From the NCBI GenBank assembly GCA_963921825.1, contig OY997594.1, positions 64,527,675 to 64,591,674 on the forward strand: a stretch of DNA of 64,000 nucleotides, read 5' to 3'. Below the pieces are notes generated by a model. The model did not search any database. It had not been told where the DNA came from and saw only the letters and a list, made by a program, of their open reading frames with translations. This stretch comes from Erodium maritimum. Taxonomy: Eukaryota > Streptophyta > Magnoliopsida > Geraniales > Geraniaceae. Below, one piece after another: positions 11,566-23,420 of the stretch. Positions within the stretch are counted from its first letter, which is position 1, and each line of letters begins with the position of its first letter. The position numbers and the translations under genes are program-made.

Positions 11566-12497
11566 ATGAAGATCCTCTCTTGGAACTTGAGAGGGGTCTC
11601 TTCTGTTCAGAAACAGAAGGCTTTGAGGGGTGTGATAGTGAAGCAAAAACCAAGTTTTTTATTGCTACAAGAGACAAAATTACAACATCTTCCTAGTTAC
11701 TTTCAAAGAGCTATTGGTCTTTCAGGGGTTTGGGAGATGGTAGTCATTGATGCTATAGGTCTTTCTAGGGGGGGGGGGGGGTCTGCACTTGTTGGAACAC
11801 TGACCTATTTAAGCTACAGAACATCAAACCCATTCAGCATGCTTTGATCTGGACTGGATTTTCAGAGGAATGGAAGATCTCAATATCAATCATAAATGTA
11901 TATGCTCCCTGCAATGCAAGGGATAGAAGATCTATGTGGAATACACTTATTTGGGAGCTCTCTTTGCTAGGACCTTTCTACATTTGTGCTGGTGACTTTA
12001 ATGCTATTTTGCAGTAATCTGAAAAATCAGGCAATTCTCAATCCTTGTCTTCTACAAGAAGCTTCAATAGATTCATAAATGAGGCCTCATTGTTAGATAT
12101 CCCTATGGTTGGTGGAAGGTTCACTTGGTTTGGGACAAATTCAGTTGCCTCTAGACTGGATAGGTCATGGTTGATTTGGTCTGCAGTAATACAATGGTGG
12201 GGTTTTGCAAGTGTCATGGTGGGGGATTTCTTGGGTTTCATTTATGCTTGGACATATATCAGTTCTGCCCTTTCTGCAAAGCAATGGAGAGCCACTATTT
12301 TTGTCACTCTCTGGTTTATATGGCTGGCAAGGAATGATTTGGTCTTTAACAAAGTTTTGGATACTCATCTATCAGTATTACAAAAGATCCAAAGTTATAC
12401 ATTTAACCTAGAATGGTCAAATTTCAACAAATTCAAACCCTTCACTTTTCAAGCTTGGAGCAAGGATCCATCCAAATGCATTAGAATCAAGAAGTAA
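11566..12497 (+). pseudogene. LINE-3 ORF2: endonuclease joined to the C-terminal end, reverse transcriptase deleted
   Basis: ORF2 starts MKILSWNLRGV with QETKL 30-40 residues on, the N-terminal metal-binding motifs of the APE-type endonuclease. A run of 14 G at 11768-11781 shifts the frame. VYAPCN and the AGDFNAIL motif follow, then TWFG and SRLDRSW. At about 12165 the text jumps to the very end of ORF2: WSAVIQWWGF and WLARNDLVFN, the region after the zf-RVT domain. The whole reverse transcriptase, including its catalytic YADD/FADD box, is missing. The junction keeps the frame open to a stop at 12495-12497. Confidence 0.82.
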
Positions 12498-13869
12498 GGC
12501 TTAGGGCCTGAGGTTGTTTTTATAGAGGGAGTCTGAGCTGGTTATCTTGTTGGTGAAGCTTTTTTTGAGTTACAGGATCCCTTGGCACTTGTGCTACTGG
12601 GGACTATGGATAATTTTCTGCTGACTCAATTATCACATTATATTGGGGTTGGGGTTTTTTTTGGGGTGGTTATGGGGGAGGTTTCAGGGGAGTGAAAAGT
12701 GAGTTTGGTTAGGTTTTGTTTTCTACAAAGTAGTCAGCTTGGTTCCTTTCCTTTTCTTGTGTGGGGGTTACTTTGTGACAAGACCTAATTTTGTTGAGTG
12801 GGGGTTATTATTTTCCTTGCTTAGTCTTTGAGTGTTTTTTCTTTGATTTTACCTGCCTTTCACAGGTTTGGTTTGTATGGTTTTTTGTGGACTAGTTTGC
12901 AGATGCTGCTGATTTGGAAAGAAAACTATTCTGGCTTGCTTTGGAGACATTTATCTGTGTCTCTCGGCCTTGTTTTCACTGCAAATTGTGTAAGAACCGC
13001 CTCCGGTCGATCCCGGTAGAGCCGGCGATTTCTAACCAAGTTTGACTTTTGGCCGAAAAAGTCAACCGAAGACTCAGGAAGTCATTCGGGACATTTCCGG
13101 GGCCCAAAAAGCTTAGCCGTCATCACGGTTAGCTTAGTTGGGTCATTTCCTTCAGTTTGACTGTAATTTTGTAACGGTCAATTTCTGGTCAAACTTGGAC
13201 TTTATATCGACTTTCCCTACTAAAATTGGACTGCTAGAACTTTAATAAAATAAAGTGGCTCCCGCAATGCCACTTGGAATTGGATTCTTGGATGAGAAGA
13301 AAGGGAGTTAAAATGACCTCTTGACCCTCCCTAAAGACTCTAAATGGATAAAACTAGAAAGGGACTTTTGGTCATTTAGCATTTAGGTCATTTAAGGCAT
13401 TTGTTGGACACAAATTCAGCCATTCCCCTCATTTTGCAGCTAAGAATTTCTAAAGGGAGAGAAGAGAGAAGCTCTTGGCTTGAGCAAGAAGAAAGAGAGC
13501 AAAGAGAAGATTTTTGGCTCATCTTTCCACCATTTCTCCTTCCCAAGCTTGCTAGCTTCATCTCCTACACATCTTCAAGGTATGGATGCTCTAAAATTCT
13601 CATTTCATCCACTTTCAATCTATGGGTTTCGTGGGTTTTTGGCTTGGAGTTGAAGAACTAGTTATTTTGATGATTGTAGAAGTTGGGTTAGTGAAGATAG
13701 GTTGTTTGATTGTGTTTTGGTTGAAGTTTTGATGAACCCATTGAGAGTGTTGTTGATTGGAGAGTTTTGCTGAACATTTTGGAGTTTGATGGACTTGGAA
13801 ATGGGGTTTTTGAGTTGATTTTCGTGGAATTCGAGTTGGGGAAGATGGGGAAGGATCTGTTCAGGTTTG

Positions 13870-14110
13870 GGACGGCAGGTTACCCGGACCGGGCCATGTG
13901 CCGGCACGGTAGGCCGCACGGAACGGGTCTGGTACCGGCACGATACGCGGCACGGAACGGACGGGAGTCAAGCACGGTACCTCACACGGTCCGTACCAGA
14001 CTCCAGGCCGGTCTGTCGCACGGTCCGTGCTGGTTACCGGGCCGGTCTGTGATACAGTCCGTGCCAGATTCCGGCACGGCCTGTGATACGGACCGGACTG
14101 CCTTCCGGAC
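13870..14110 (+). repeat. GC-rich repeat block in LTR A2
   Basis: Irregular repeats of CGGCACGG and GGTCCGTGCC words, often as inverted pairs. They give spurious arginine- and proline-rich reading frames on both strands. Confidence 0.6.
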
Positions 14111-14990
14111 CAGACTCCCATACCCAAAAACCTTCCCTTTCAATCTCTTTCGATTCCTAGATCATTTCTTTAAACCTTGTTTCCATTACTTGAGTATTGT
14201 TTTGTATTTTTGGGGAAGAAGAGCACCGTTGAGTTACTAATTTTGGTCTTATTGTGGTCTAAGACCGTGGTACCGAGCAAGGTAGGAAGGAAGAACTTGG
14301 ACCTGAGCTAGAAGAACGAAGATCACGCCGGAACCCGTGTGAAGAACGGAGTTGTGATAACCGAATTTGACAACAGAGTTTTAGAGGAAGACCACGAGGT
14401 AGGGGAAATCCTAACTACTCGAGTATTTCATTACTAGAACGCATGCTAGATTAATAAAATTTGAAAGGTCCTAGATTTGCATATAGGATGTGAATAACTA
14501 GAATAATCGTCTTTCAATTTCTAATAATCGGATGTGTCTAGAATGCATGCTTAGGATGAGAATAACTAGTGTAACTCGCTTTCAATACTTGGGAATTGAT
14601 TTACTGGTAGAGAGGCCGTGATGAGCCCTCGGATTAGTTGTTGTGTTAGGTTCACATGCTTGGTTGCTAGTTATTAGGATAATCAAGAGTCTAATGAAAC
14701 TAGTTTAATTTTATGTTTGATTGATTAAATGTTTACTTGATTGGTTGAGTGATTACATTTTGAAATAATTGGTTGATTGAACGGATGATCGAGTATGACT
14801 GGTTGTGCCAAATGGTACAATCAGGTGATCGATGTACCGATGGTTCGTGACAGGTGAGTATACGGTAAGTGTGGAGTATTAATGCTTGTCTTTGCTGTGA
14901 TGAAAGTATGATTCGATAAGTGTTGATTGATGGATGAATTATAGTGTATTTTCCTTATTCTTGAAATGTTTGGCTGTTCGATTTGGTACC

Positions 14991-15008
14991 GGGGGGGGGG
15001 GGGGGGGG
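14991..15008 (+). repeat. Poly-G run
   Basis: Eighteen consecutive G inside LTR A2; the true length may be uncertain because such runs are hard to sequence. Confidence 0.85.
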
Positions 15009-16504
15009 TGGGTAATCCGGTGGTGTTATGGTCGTTGGTGGTTGGCAGATCCTATGGGATATTGGTTGATTATTGGAGCCTGAGGGCATCGGTTATTGGA
15101 TACTACGGGGATTGATTATTGGATCCTGAGGGCATCGGTTATTGGATACTACAGGGAGTGATTATTGGAGCCTGAGGGCATTGGTTATTGGACCCTACGG
15201 GGCAGTTGGATGGATTACTCTGTGAGAAATGGTTATTGTGGTTTCACCCAAGTGTGTGCATCCTACGGGAGCACTACCTTGGTTCCCTATGACTATGGTC
15301 CTTTGGGGGCATTTCCGGGAATCCCGACGATGAGCGTCCCGAGGGGATGGTTTCCGGTAGCCCCGATGTATGTGCCGCCTCTGGACCGAGGGAAAATCTG
15401 ATGTGATATGAATACTCTGGTGGATCGGAATATGGGAACCGAGGTGACACCTGAATCTATTCATGGATCGGAGGCTTGAGAAAGCAAGTGGTTGGTGTGA
15501 TATTACTTATTCCCATTTGAATAGTTGTAACATATTATTGTTATACTTCATACAATCTTTTTAAGTTGTATTTATCTTTGAGAATGCGGTATTATTCTTA
15601 TTTATCCTGGTTACTAGTATATCATTGTTTTTAGTATTTAAATCGTTATTTCTGCCATTTCGTTAAGCAATTTTATCTTTGATCTAAAGGTTGAGTTGTT
15701 ATGATTTTTTCCTACTGAGCGTAAGCTCACCCCTTCTGTTTGTCTTACTGTTTTACCCTTCTGTTTGTCTTACTGTTTTACAGGCGTACCTGATGTCTAG
15801 AGATATCGAGGATTGGGAGCTTCAGTTTGTCTTGGGGATTGTCATAGAGTTGTGTTGGTCTTTTGTACTTAACACTTTATACCTTACACTTTATGTTGAG
15901 CTGTGAATCATTGGAGTTTTTTTTGAACTATTTACTGATGTTGATTTGAGGAGGTTTATTTTGATATTTTAAAGGTTTATGTCCATTATTTATCGCTTTC
16001 CTTTTTTTAACTCCGGTCACGTCTCGAGTCCGGTCAAAACCGGATTTGGGGCGTGACAAATTGTGTCTGATATCTGTGTAGAACAAACTTTGTTACTTAC
16101 TTGGGGGCTTTATGTAGTGTTGTTGATATTTTGGAAAGGATTACCGTAAGTCCTCTATGCTGCATAATCGCAAAGTGGTGCTGACAAAGGGGTTTTAGGA
16201 TTTCTGGGAGCTGGTAACAGTTTGGATGCTCAGTCATGAGGGTTTGATTATGTTTTGATGCAAAATCTGTTGGGGATCGTAATTTGTATAGGGGTATTTG
16301 AATGTTCTATCGGTAACTTGACACACAAGTTATCTCGAGTTAGCTACAAATTGTTAGGGTGGGGGTACATGACTTGACACACAAGTCATCTTTGGGGTTT
16401 TAGGTATATTTCTTGTTGGGTACCTTGATAGTTATTTACTCTTGGCCCTTTCTTTACTTCGAAGAAAGGGACCTTCAATAAAACAAAAGCTGATAAAATT
16501 TTTT

Positions 16505-16839
16505 TTGAGGAAAGCCTTGTAAGATTAGAAGCAAACTCAAAGTGTCAGGAACTCAAATTTTGAAGTCATTTGGCTGTCAGAAAAACAAGGCAGAATATGT
16601 CGTATATATAAAAATTAATTATCAGCATAAATCAAAGCCGAGAGATTTAAAGAGTGGAAAAGATCTTTTGGATTTAGATTGCTTACGAAGAGACCGAGAA
16701 AGTCTAACATCTTTAAGAGTCTTGATAAGTTTTTGGCGACTAATATTTTTACGTCTTTTCTCATTTAGTCCGAAAAAGAAGAGAAAAAGTGGAAAGTGGT
16801 GGAGAATTTTTGTTTGGGAAATTTACACATAAACTCAAG
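16505..16839 (+). mobile_element. Ty1/copia pol fossil, piece 4, and unassigned tail
   Basis: After the LINE-3 target duplication the copia reverse transcriptase is again faintly readable for roughly 100 bases (KQTQ...NSNFEVIWL region). From about 16620 to 16839 I cannot assign the sequence; it ends at the T-run of LINE-4. Confidence 0.45.
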
Positions 16840-17435
16840 TTTTTTTTATATTAAACGAAGTCACTATCCAAAAATGATAGAATCTAAAGGTCAAGACTGG
16901 CTAGTACCAAGAGTACAAAGGAGCTCCAACAATGAGAACTAAAAGACTAAAACTTTGAAAGACAATGAAAAACAAAAACAACAGGTAAAATTAACCCTCC
17001 TGCCATTCTTTACCTTTCAAAGTCAAAGTCGGGCCATCGAAATATTTCTCCTTAACGTCCGAAGGAAGTTTTGAAGCCTTGAGTCTAATCTGTTTCCACA
17101 ATTATGATGAGTTAATGAGTGCACATTCACCACTCAATGAACGAGTTTTCGATCTGGTCGTCATAGTATAATTAGAACCAAGCATAGGCTTCGACTTATA
17201 AGGACGACCCTTATGTGGACTACCTTGTTGAGGTCCCGACCCCCACCCAGCTCTGAGGCTTCGATCACAACATCGCTATCACCTCCGACCAAGGCCGGAA
17301 CAATGCCAACAAGACTAACGACCGTGACCTAAGCCGGAGGCATGCCATCAACACAGCCACATGGGCTTTAGAATCACCTAAAGATGTGGGTCGAACAGTT
17401 TGTAAACCCAAATCTGGCCCAATCTCGTGGCCATC
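16840..17435 (-). mobile_element. LINE-4, 3' part
   Basis: A T-run at 16840-16847 marks a minus-strand poly-A tail. Upstream on the minus strand is a short coding-like C-terminus (RSKTRSLSGECALINS region, about 17150-17110) and further weak coding text to 17435. Solo LTR A3 then interrupts it; the same element resumes at 20274. ORF1-type end; no reverse transcriptase is seen. Confidence 0.5.
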
Positions 17436-18319
17436 TGTAAGAACCGCCTCGGTCGAACCGGTGATTTTTGGCGAAAGTTGACTTTCAGCCGGAAAAGTCA
17501 ACCAATGACTCCGGGAGTCATTCAGGACCTCTTCGGGACCCAAAAAGCTTAGCCGTCGTTACGGTTAGCTTAGTTGGGTCGTTTCCTTTCAAACGACTGT
17601 CTTTGCGAAAAAGTCAAACTCGGGTCAAACTAAGGCTAATTAACGACTAAACCTAATTAAATTAAAGTGCTGGAAATTACTAAGGGCATGGTGGCCCCCA
17701 CTTGGACACTTGTCCATGGTGGCTTGGAGGAGAAGAAATGGGTCTAGAATGACCCATTTACCCTCTTGTGTGCCAAAGTAGAAGAAGGAAAACTAGAGGG
17801 CATTTTAGGCTTTTCTCCCTTAGGTTTAAGACCCCTTTTGGGTTGCATTTCAGCTCATTTTATTCCTTGGTGGCCGAAAATCACAAGAAGGAGAGAAGAG
17901 AAGAGCTCAAAAGCTTGGAGAAGAAGCAAGTGGAAAAATGAGAGTTTTTTGGTGGATTTCTTCTCAAATCATCTCCAAAATCACTCCATCTTCATCCCCT
18001 TTCCATTCCCAAGGTAAGTAATCTCTAAAATCCTACTTTTAATTAAGTTGGGGTTATGGGTTTCTATTGAAATTGCATGAACTAGTTGGGTTTTGATTTT
18101 TTTGTTGTTAGATGGTTGTTTTGATGAAGAATAATGGAGGTTTTGGTTAGAAATCATTTGATTGTTGAGGTTTTGAGGAAACCCATTATGGGTATTGAAG
18201 TTTGAGGGTTTTGGTGACTGATTTTGGGGTTTGATGATGTTAGAAATGGAGTTTTTGAAGTAGATTTTCGTGGAAACGAAGTTGGGGAACAAGAAGTTGG
18301 GTCTGCCCAGATTTGGCAC

Positions 18320-18610
18320 GGAAAGACCCTCTGGCCGGCCCTCTGAGCGGCACGGAGAGGGTCCCTGACCGGCCCTCTGAGCGGCACGGTCTGGGCTTGG
18401 TACCGGCCCTTTGAGGGGCATGGTCTAGGTCCCAGACCGGCCCTCTGAGTGGCACGGTCCGGGCCTCTAGCCGGCCCTCTGAGGGGCACGGTCCGGGTCG
18501 CAGAACGGCCCTCTGAGGGGCACGGTCCGGGTCCCAGACCGGCCCTCTGAGGGGCACGGTCCGGGCCTGGTGTCAGGCCTCTGAGGGCACGGTCCGGGCC
18601 GGGTGTTGGA
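18320..18610 (+). repeat. GC-rich minisatellite in LTR A3
   Basis: About eight units of roughly 33-36 bp, each containing GGCCCTCTGAGGGGCACGG or a close variant. Its open frames on the minus strand are by-products of the repeat. Confidence 0.85.
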
Positions 18611-19359
18611 CCTGTGGGCCGCCTGAATTGGGCCTTGTTTGGGCCTAATTTACCTTTTGGCCCAAGTTTAATCGTGAAGGGTAATTTAGGTATTTCTCTT
18701 TAAAACCGACCTGGAATGTTTATTAATTCTAGTATTAATTTATAATCCTAGACTTTATTCTCGAGCTCGGAGGAGGAGACCACTAGGCGTTCGTGTAACT
18801 AAGCATTTGGAAAGCACTTGAGGTAAGGAAGAGTAGTAATTACCGCTTTTTATTAAAGAATGTTAATAGTATGCATATAGGATGTTAATAACCGGAAAAG
18901 TCTTAGCTTGCATATATGATGTGATTAACTAGAATAACCGCTTTCAATTATGGGAATTGTCGTGCTGTAGAATCACATGTGGCCATGTCGGGCCTTAGGA
19001 TTGTGTGTTGGTTGTGTTTGATTGTGGTTGATAGTCTGAAACTGTCGAGGTATAGTATATTCCTTGTTTACTTTAAGAATCATGGTATGCGATATGAATG
19101 TCATGAATGTGATATCAATGGTGATTTCGTGTTATGATTGGGTGAATGAATGTGTTGAATGTAGTATGAATTGTTGTCTTGTGATATGATCGGGTGAATG
19201 ATAGACCGATGTGGTGTGCTTGGTAAGTTGTGTCGGTAAGCTTTGATGGTGTGATAAGATCGGTGAACATGTTTGGTATGGTATTATGCGGTGTAATTTG
19301 TACCCCGTGCGATGAGAGGTTATCCGACCGAGGTGTGTGCCGGTCTGGTATGTGTGTGA

Positions 19360-19690
19360 TGTATTGTTGCTTACCCCGATGTGCGTTTCCGGGAAGACAT
19401 CTAGGCCGATGTGCATTTCTGGTATGGTGTATTGTTGCTTACCCCGATGTGCGTTTTCGGGAAGACATCTAGGCCGATAGTGCGTTTCCGGTATGATGTA
19501 TTGTTTACTTGCCCCGATGTGCGTTTCCAGGAAGACATCTAGACCGATGGGTATTCCGGTATGATGTATATTGTTTCACCCCGATGCTGTGTGTCCGGGA
19601 AGACATCTAGACTAAGGGTGTATTCCGGTCTGATGTATTAGTTTCACCCTGATGCTGGATTCCGAGAAGATATCTAGACCGAGGTGTGTT
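19360..19690 (+). repeat. Minisatellite of about 60-70 bp units in LTR A3
   Basis: Five units, each with TACCCCGATGTGCG, GGGAAGACATCTAG and a closing CCGGTATG-ATGTATTG segment, increasingly degenerate to the right. Confidence 0.8.
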
Positions 19691-20268
19691 CCGGTACGAT
19701 ATGTTGAGCTGCGTGTGTGGATCGGAGTATCCCGGTGTACTTGTCTTATGTTTGTGTCATGTTGGATTTGAGTGATGTTCGCAATACACGTCGCAATATA
19801 TTATTCTGTTGTTTATATGTTTTTTAGTTTGGTTCTATGGTCGATAATGTTCGGTTCCTGTTGGTTTACTATTCGTGTTGTCAGTTATTAGTTTATATTC
19901 TTGACTTAGTATTTATGGTGAGGGAGCGGAAGTCCATTCCCATTACTACTTTTTCCTGCTGAGCGAAGGCTCACCCCCTCTGTTTTTTACTGTTTTACAG
20001 GTTTCGATGGTGAGTCGGTGTAGAGGACGTCTCAGAGCTTGGGAGCTCATCGAGAGTCTGGAGATTTATCTTTTAGTAGAGACGTACTTTCTGTTTATGA
20101 ACTAAACCAAGTCTTTATTTATCTGTATTGGAGCGTTTGACTCGTGACATCGGATTTTGATTATGAACTACTCGGAGTTTTATGTTATTTAAATTTACTT
20201 TATTATTATTTTTATTTTATTTTAGTTCACGTCTCGAGTTCGGTCAAAACCGGATTTGGGGCGTGACA

Positions 20269-20480
20269 CCATCTCTGTTGCATCTCCTTCCAAATAAACA
20301 ATTGCTCCACCGTAATCAGAATAGAGCATTGGCGGATCAGAAAAATCCAATCGAAACGGCGCACAAATCACGGCATGATCCTCGAGAATCACATAATCGC
20401 GAACATCATGTTGATCGTTCCGAAAATCTCTTTTCTCACCAACCGAACTCAGCTGTTCTACCGCTCCGGTGAACTCGCCG
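20269..20480 (-). mobile_element. LINE-4, upstream part
   Basis: The minus strand is open here with a protein-like frame (RDYVILEDHAVICAPFRLD, then SDYGGAIVYLEGD) that runs into the CCATC duplication of LTR A3. It is probably the ORF1 of LINE-4 cut in two, but I do not recognise the domain with certainty. Right boundary uncertain, where the Harbinger remnant begins. Confidence 0.4.
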
Positions 20481-21300
20481 GAACGAGACTATTGTCAAGC
20501 TGCACCAAAATCTTCACTGTGATTAGGTGCTCATTGGTGTATATCCCACATTCGGCTTGAGCAAGGGATAATATTATATGAACTTGTAAAACTCCGACTG
20601 CTTGTTCTATATCTTTCCGAGCGGACTCTTGGTGTTGGAAAACAACATATATTAGTTGAGGAGTCGTTATTTTTTTTGCAAAGGAAGCATACGAAAAGGT
20701 ATATACCATTATTTAAATAATACGGAGTTGAGTACTCGTTTTTTTAGACGTTTTACTATACCGGCAGGGGAAACCCTTATTTGGTTTCGGTCAACAATGT
20801 TAACCGGTTGAGCGCATTGATGTTGTTGTTGGATCCCGCGACACCAAAAAACGCATTCCATATCCACAAGTCTTGACATGAAATGACTTCCGACATGATT
20901 TTTTGGACGTTTCCATGATCTCTCTATGAGAATTGTCCAACCCATTCTACCAGACAGTCCTTCCATTGGAAAAGTATACAATCGAGACTACCCAACATCC
21001 TCGGAATGCCACATGCTACATTCATTTCCAATATACGCCTCTAGTCTACTTCCCTTGGAAGGCGTAAATGTTCGATCGAAAACACATTGATGATGCTCGT
21101 GAAAAACTTCCTCATACACTTCAAAGCCATGTTGATACCCATGTGCACGTACTCATCAATGGAATCAACTGGACTCCAATTGACGAAGAGTTGCAATTCA
21201 TTTTTTATGGGGAGAGAGACAACCTTTCCTAATGCATTAGATCGTTGACGAAAGTACGAGTCTCTTTCACACAGAATCAATCCCGATTTTTTTGTCCTTG
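20481..21300 (-). pseudogene. PIF/Harbinger (HARBI1-like) transposase remnant
   Basis: The minus strand from about 21280 reads SNALGKVVSLPIKNELQLF, then SIDEYVHMGINMALKC and IEHLRLPREVD, which is the N-terminal part of plant HARBI1-like DDE transposases. The next parts match the catalytic half: a QDLWIWNAFF-like stretch near 20860, and WYTFSYASFAKKI with FQHQESARKDIEQAVGVLQ near 20700-20590. Several stops and frame changes lie between, so it is dead. DDE transposases of this family cut and paste elements flanked by 3-bp duplications. I could not find its terminal repeats. The nearby MITE and the 50-55 kb elements are of the same superfamily. Confidence 0.75.
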
Positions 21301-23330
21301 TACACTGACTTCTAAACGAAGTAGTGGGCCAACCCTCTGTTTTTGAAAATCAGCGGTTGTGGTTGAAGCGCAGCTAGCCCTTTGTAAATAGTGATATGTA
21401 TATGTTTCTTAATTGTTTTTTAATCTTTTCTGATATAACATCCTTCAATCGTTTCGAATCGATCGATGGATCAGTGGAATGTAAGGATGAGTTGGAGAAA
21501 TATGGGAGTAGAAAAGTTACAAATGTGCAAGATAAGTTATGAAAAATTATTTGGAGAGGTTGAATTTACAAGAATCAAAATTAAATTTTAAGGGTTGGGG
21601 GAAGAGGTAGTTGTTGGAACCACATTGCACTATCGTACTGGTGCGCTCACTAACTGTTACATCAACGTGGTAATAAGGGATTGCTTTCTTCTGACACAAG
21701 CTTAATACTTTTGAAATATTAGAAGTGATGTGGACATAAATTGCATCGTTTTTGGATGTTTTTAGCCCACATTCTTGAGCATTTTAGTTCCAGGATTGTA
21801 TAATTTGGACCACTTTTCTCTCGTTACTCGTATTGTGTCTCTCATTATGTTTTGTAGGTGATTTGATCGAAAAAAATGGCTAAACTAAAGGAAAACCTGG
21901 TTTTAGGAGTTTTAGAAGCTGGCTGATCTTGCGAAGGGAATAACTTCTTCATACGAACTCCGATTGCCTTCAATTATTTTGGAAAATCGAATGGAATTAA
22001 GAGATCTACAGCTTTCGTCAAGGGCCCAAGGCCATCCAAAACTCTCTGCTGCACAACGGAGCCGTGACATGGTCCGTGACAGGTCCACCATAGAGCCGTG
22101 ACAGAGATTGAAAACGGCCAAAACTCTCTGTTCCATCACAGATCCGTGGCGGAGACTGTAACAGACACGTCCATGGATCAGTGACGCGTGCAGAACCTCG
22201 TTTCCTGTTCCGATTTAGACTCGAGATTTGCCCTATTTAACTCAATTTCCAGAGCTAGAATGGGACTAACTTGTATTTTGGAGAGCTAATAATAGAGGAG
22301 AGTTGAGAACAAGTAAGAGAGGAGAATTCTACTTGGAAGAACATCATTGTAGTCAATTTGGGTATCGTATTTCTCTACAGTATTTTGATTATGAAGCTTT
22401 GTTTGTGTTCATCCATGGTTTCTTCTCTCTCCTTGTTCATGAGTAACTAAACCCCCATAATCTAGGGTTTATGGGGGATTAGAGATTTTATTTCCAATGT
22501 ATTGAATGCATGAATATTGTGTTGGTTGATTTGATTTAGGGTTTGTATTTGGCTTGAACTTAATGCTCTATCTACTGGACATGCATGATGGAAGGTGAGA
22601 ATTGCAATCTGACACTCGGGAGAGGTGGATTGCAATTTTTGTCAAAAATCTTATACAAATTGGGTTTAAATTTAGACTAGGGATAGTTGGGTTAACACAA
22701 TCACAATAACAATAGTATTTGTACCGAAAGTTAGAAATGATCAAAGAACATAGTGCTTTGGGTCTTCCTACATCTTGATTCGGGAGAACTAGGTGGTTAG
22801 ATTCCATTAGGGTCCAAAACAATTGGAGATGTTAGGGCTAGTTTGAGAGATAATTCATTGCCCCTAAAATCAGACAACTTCACTTTGTTCATTGTCATTT
22901 TATGCATTGGCACTGGTCTCTATGAACCCAAAAACCTTAGAGTGCTTTTTCTCTTATTCAAAAACCCTACATGAGTACCTGTTTATTGTTTAATTGCTTA
23001 TTTCACTTTTACATGTTTTAAAAACCACAATTTTTTTATTACCGAGATAGCTTAATAACAACTTTAAAATAGAAATTGCATTGACTCGTGCTCTTTTGGG
23101 TTGGATAACTCGGAACTAAAAATCCCGAAATACTACTTGACGGCCAGTACGCTTGTCGTGCTATTTTCTGTGTTAAAATTGCAGGGCGTCAAGAAGGAAT
23201 AAAGATCTTAAAAGCACTTAATTTAGTGTATTAAATCAACAGTTTGAAATTATTTTGTGCTTTGTTTCTACCATGATCTATTAGATTTTGCAGATTATCG
23301 ATATTATTAGAGGATTACAATAACTGAAAA
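21301..23330 (+). mobile_element. LTR-like remnant, possibly Athila/Tat type
   Basis: No gene is seen in this 2 kb. From about 21612 (TGTTGGAACC) to about 23190 the sequence resembles LTRs of Athila/Tat Ty3 elements. It has a leader with AACTTCTTCATACGAACTCC, a stretch with CATGAGTAACTAAACCCC followed by CTAGGGTTTATGGGGG, and near the end a CTCGTGCTC...GACGGCCAGTACGCTTG segment typical of these LTR ends. I found no target duplication and no internal domain. Low confidence in exact limits. Confidence 0.4.
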
Positions 23331-23420
23331 TATGGCTTGTTAAGACCAATTTTTATTTTGATGTCCTCATTGAAGACACAGGATGGAACTACTTCAACGT
23401 CTTTTCGAACACATTCATTT

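Larger units (their letters stand above)
12989..16058 (+). mobile_element. Solo LTR A2, long Ty3-type LTR
   Basis: Begins TGTAAGAACCGCC, ends GGGGCGTGACA, and is flanked by AATTG (12984-12988, 16059-16063). The 3.07-kb LTR has a leader ending near a GTATGG at about 13581, a GC-rich stretch of repeated CACGGTCCGTGCC-like units (13870-14110), an 18-base G-run, and repeats on ATTGGA...CTGAGGGCAT (15060-15200). The shared hairpin TGAGC-GTAA-GCTCA is at 15716-15729, followed by a duplicated pyrimidine segment and CAG at 15781-15783. It lies in the 3' UTR of LINE-3. Confidence 0.88.
8736..16504 (+). mobile_element. LINE-3: L1-type LINE with target duplication and internal deletion
   Basis: TTGAGGAAAGCCTT occurs at 8722-8735 and again at 16505-16518, directly flanking the element. 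The 3' end reads GCTGATAAAA followed by a T-run that belongs to the flank. Order: 5' UTR 8736-8976, ORF1 8977-11564, ORF2 from 11566 to 12497, 3' UTR to about 16498. The 3' UTR is interrupted by solo LTR A2 (12989-16058). Without the LTR the element is about 4.7 kb, short for a plant L1, because the reverse transcriptase is missing from ORF2. The insertion cuts the copia reverse transcriptase. Confidence 0.85.
17436..20268 (+). mobile_element. Solo LTR A3, long Ty3-type LTR
   Basis: Begins TGTAAGAACCGCC, ends GGGGCGTGACA, and is flanked by CCATC (17431-17435, 20269-20273). At 2.83 kb it is the shortest of the long LTRs. The leader ends with CCCAAGGTAAGT near 18013, a consensus-like plant 5' splice site. 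Two minisatellite blocks follow (18320-18610, 19360-19690). The shared hairpin TGAGC-GAAG-GCTCA is at 19960-19973 with CAG at 19998-20000. Confidence 0.88.

Noticed and set aside
13861-14240. Frames over the GC-rich part of LTR A2
   Set aside because: Same cause: irregular CACGGTCC repeats, no domain, inside an LTR.
14991-15008. G-quadruplex regulatory site
   Set aside because: A single 18-base G-run in a dead solo LTR; its length may also be a sequencing artefact.
18154-18557. Overlapping minus-strand frames rich in Arg, Pro and Gly
   Set aside because: They follow the GC-rich minisatellite of LTR A3; repeat units translated in different frames.
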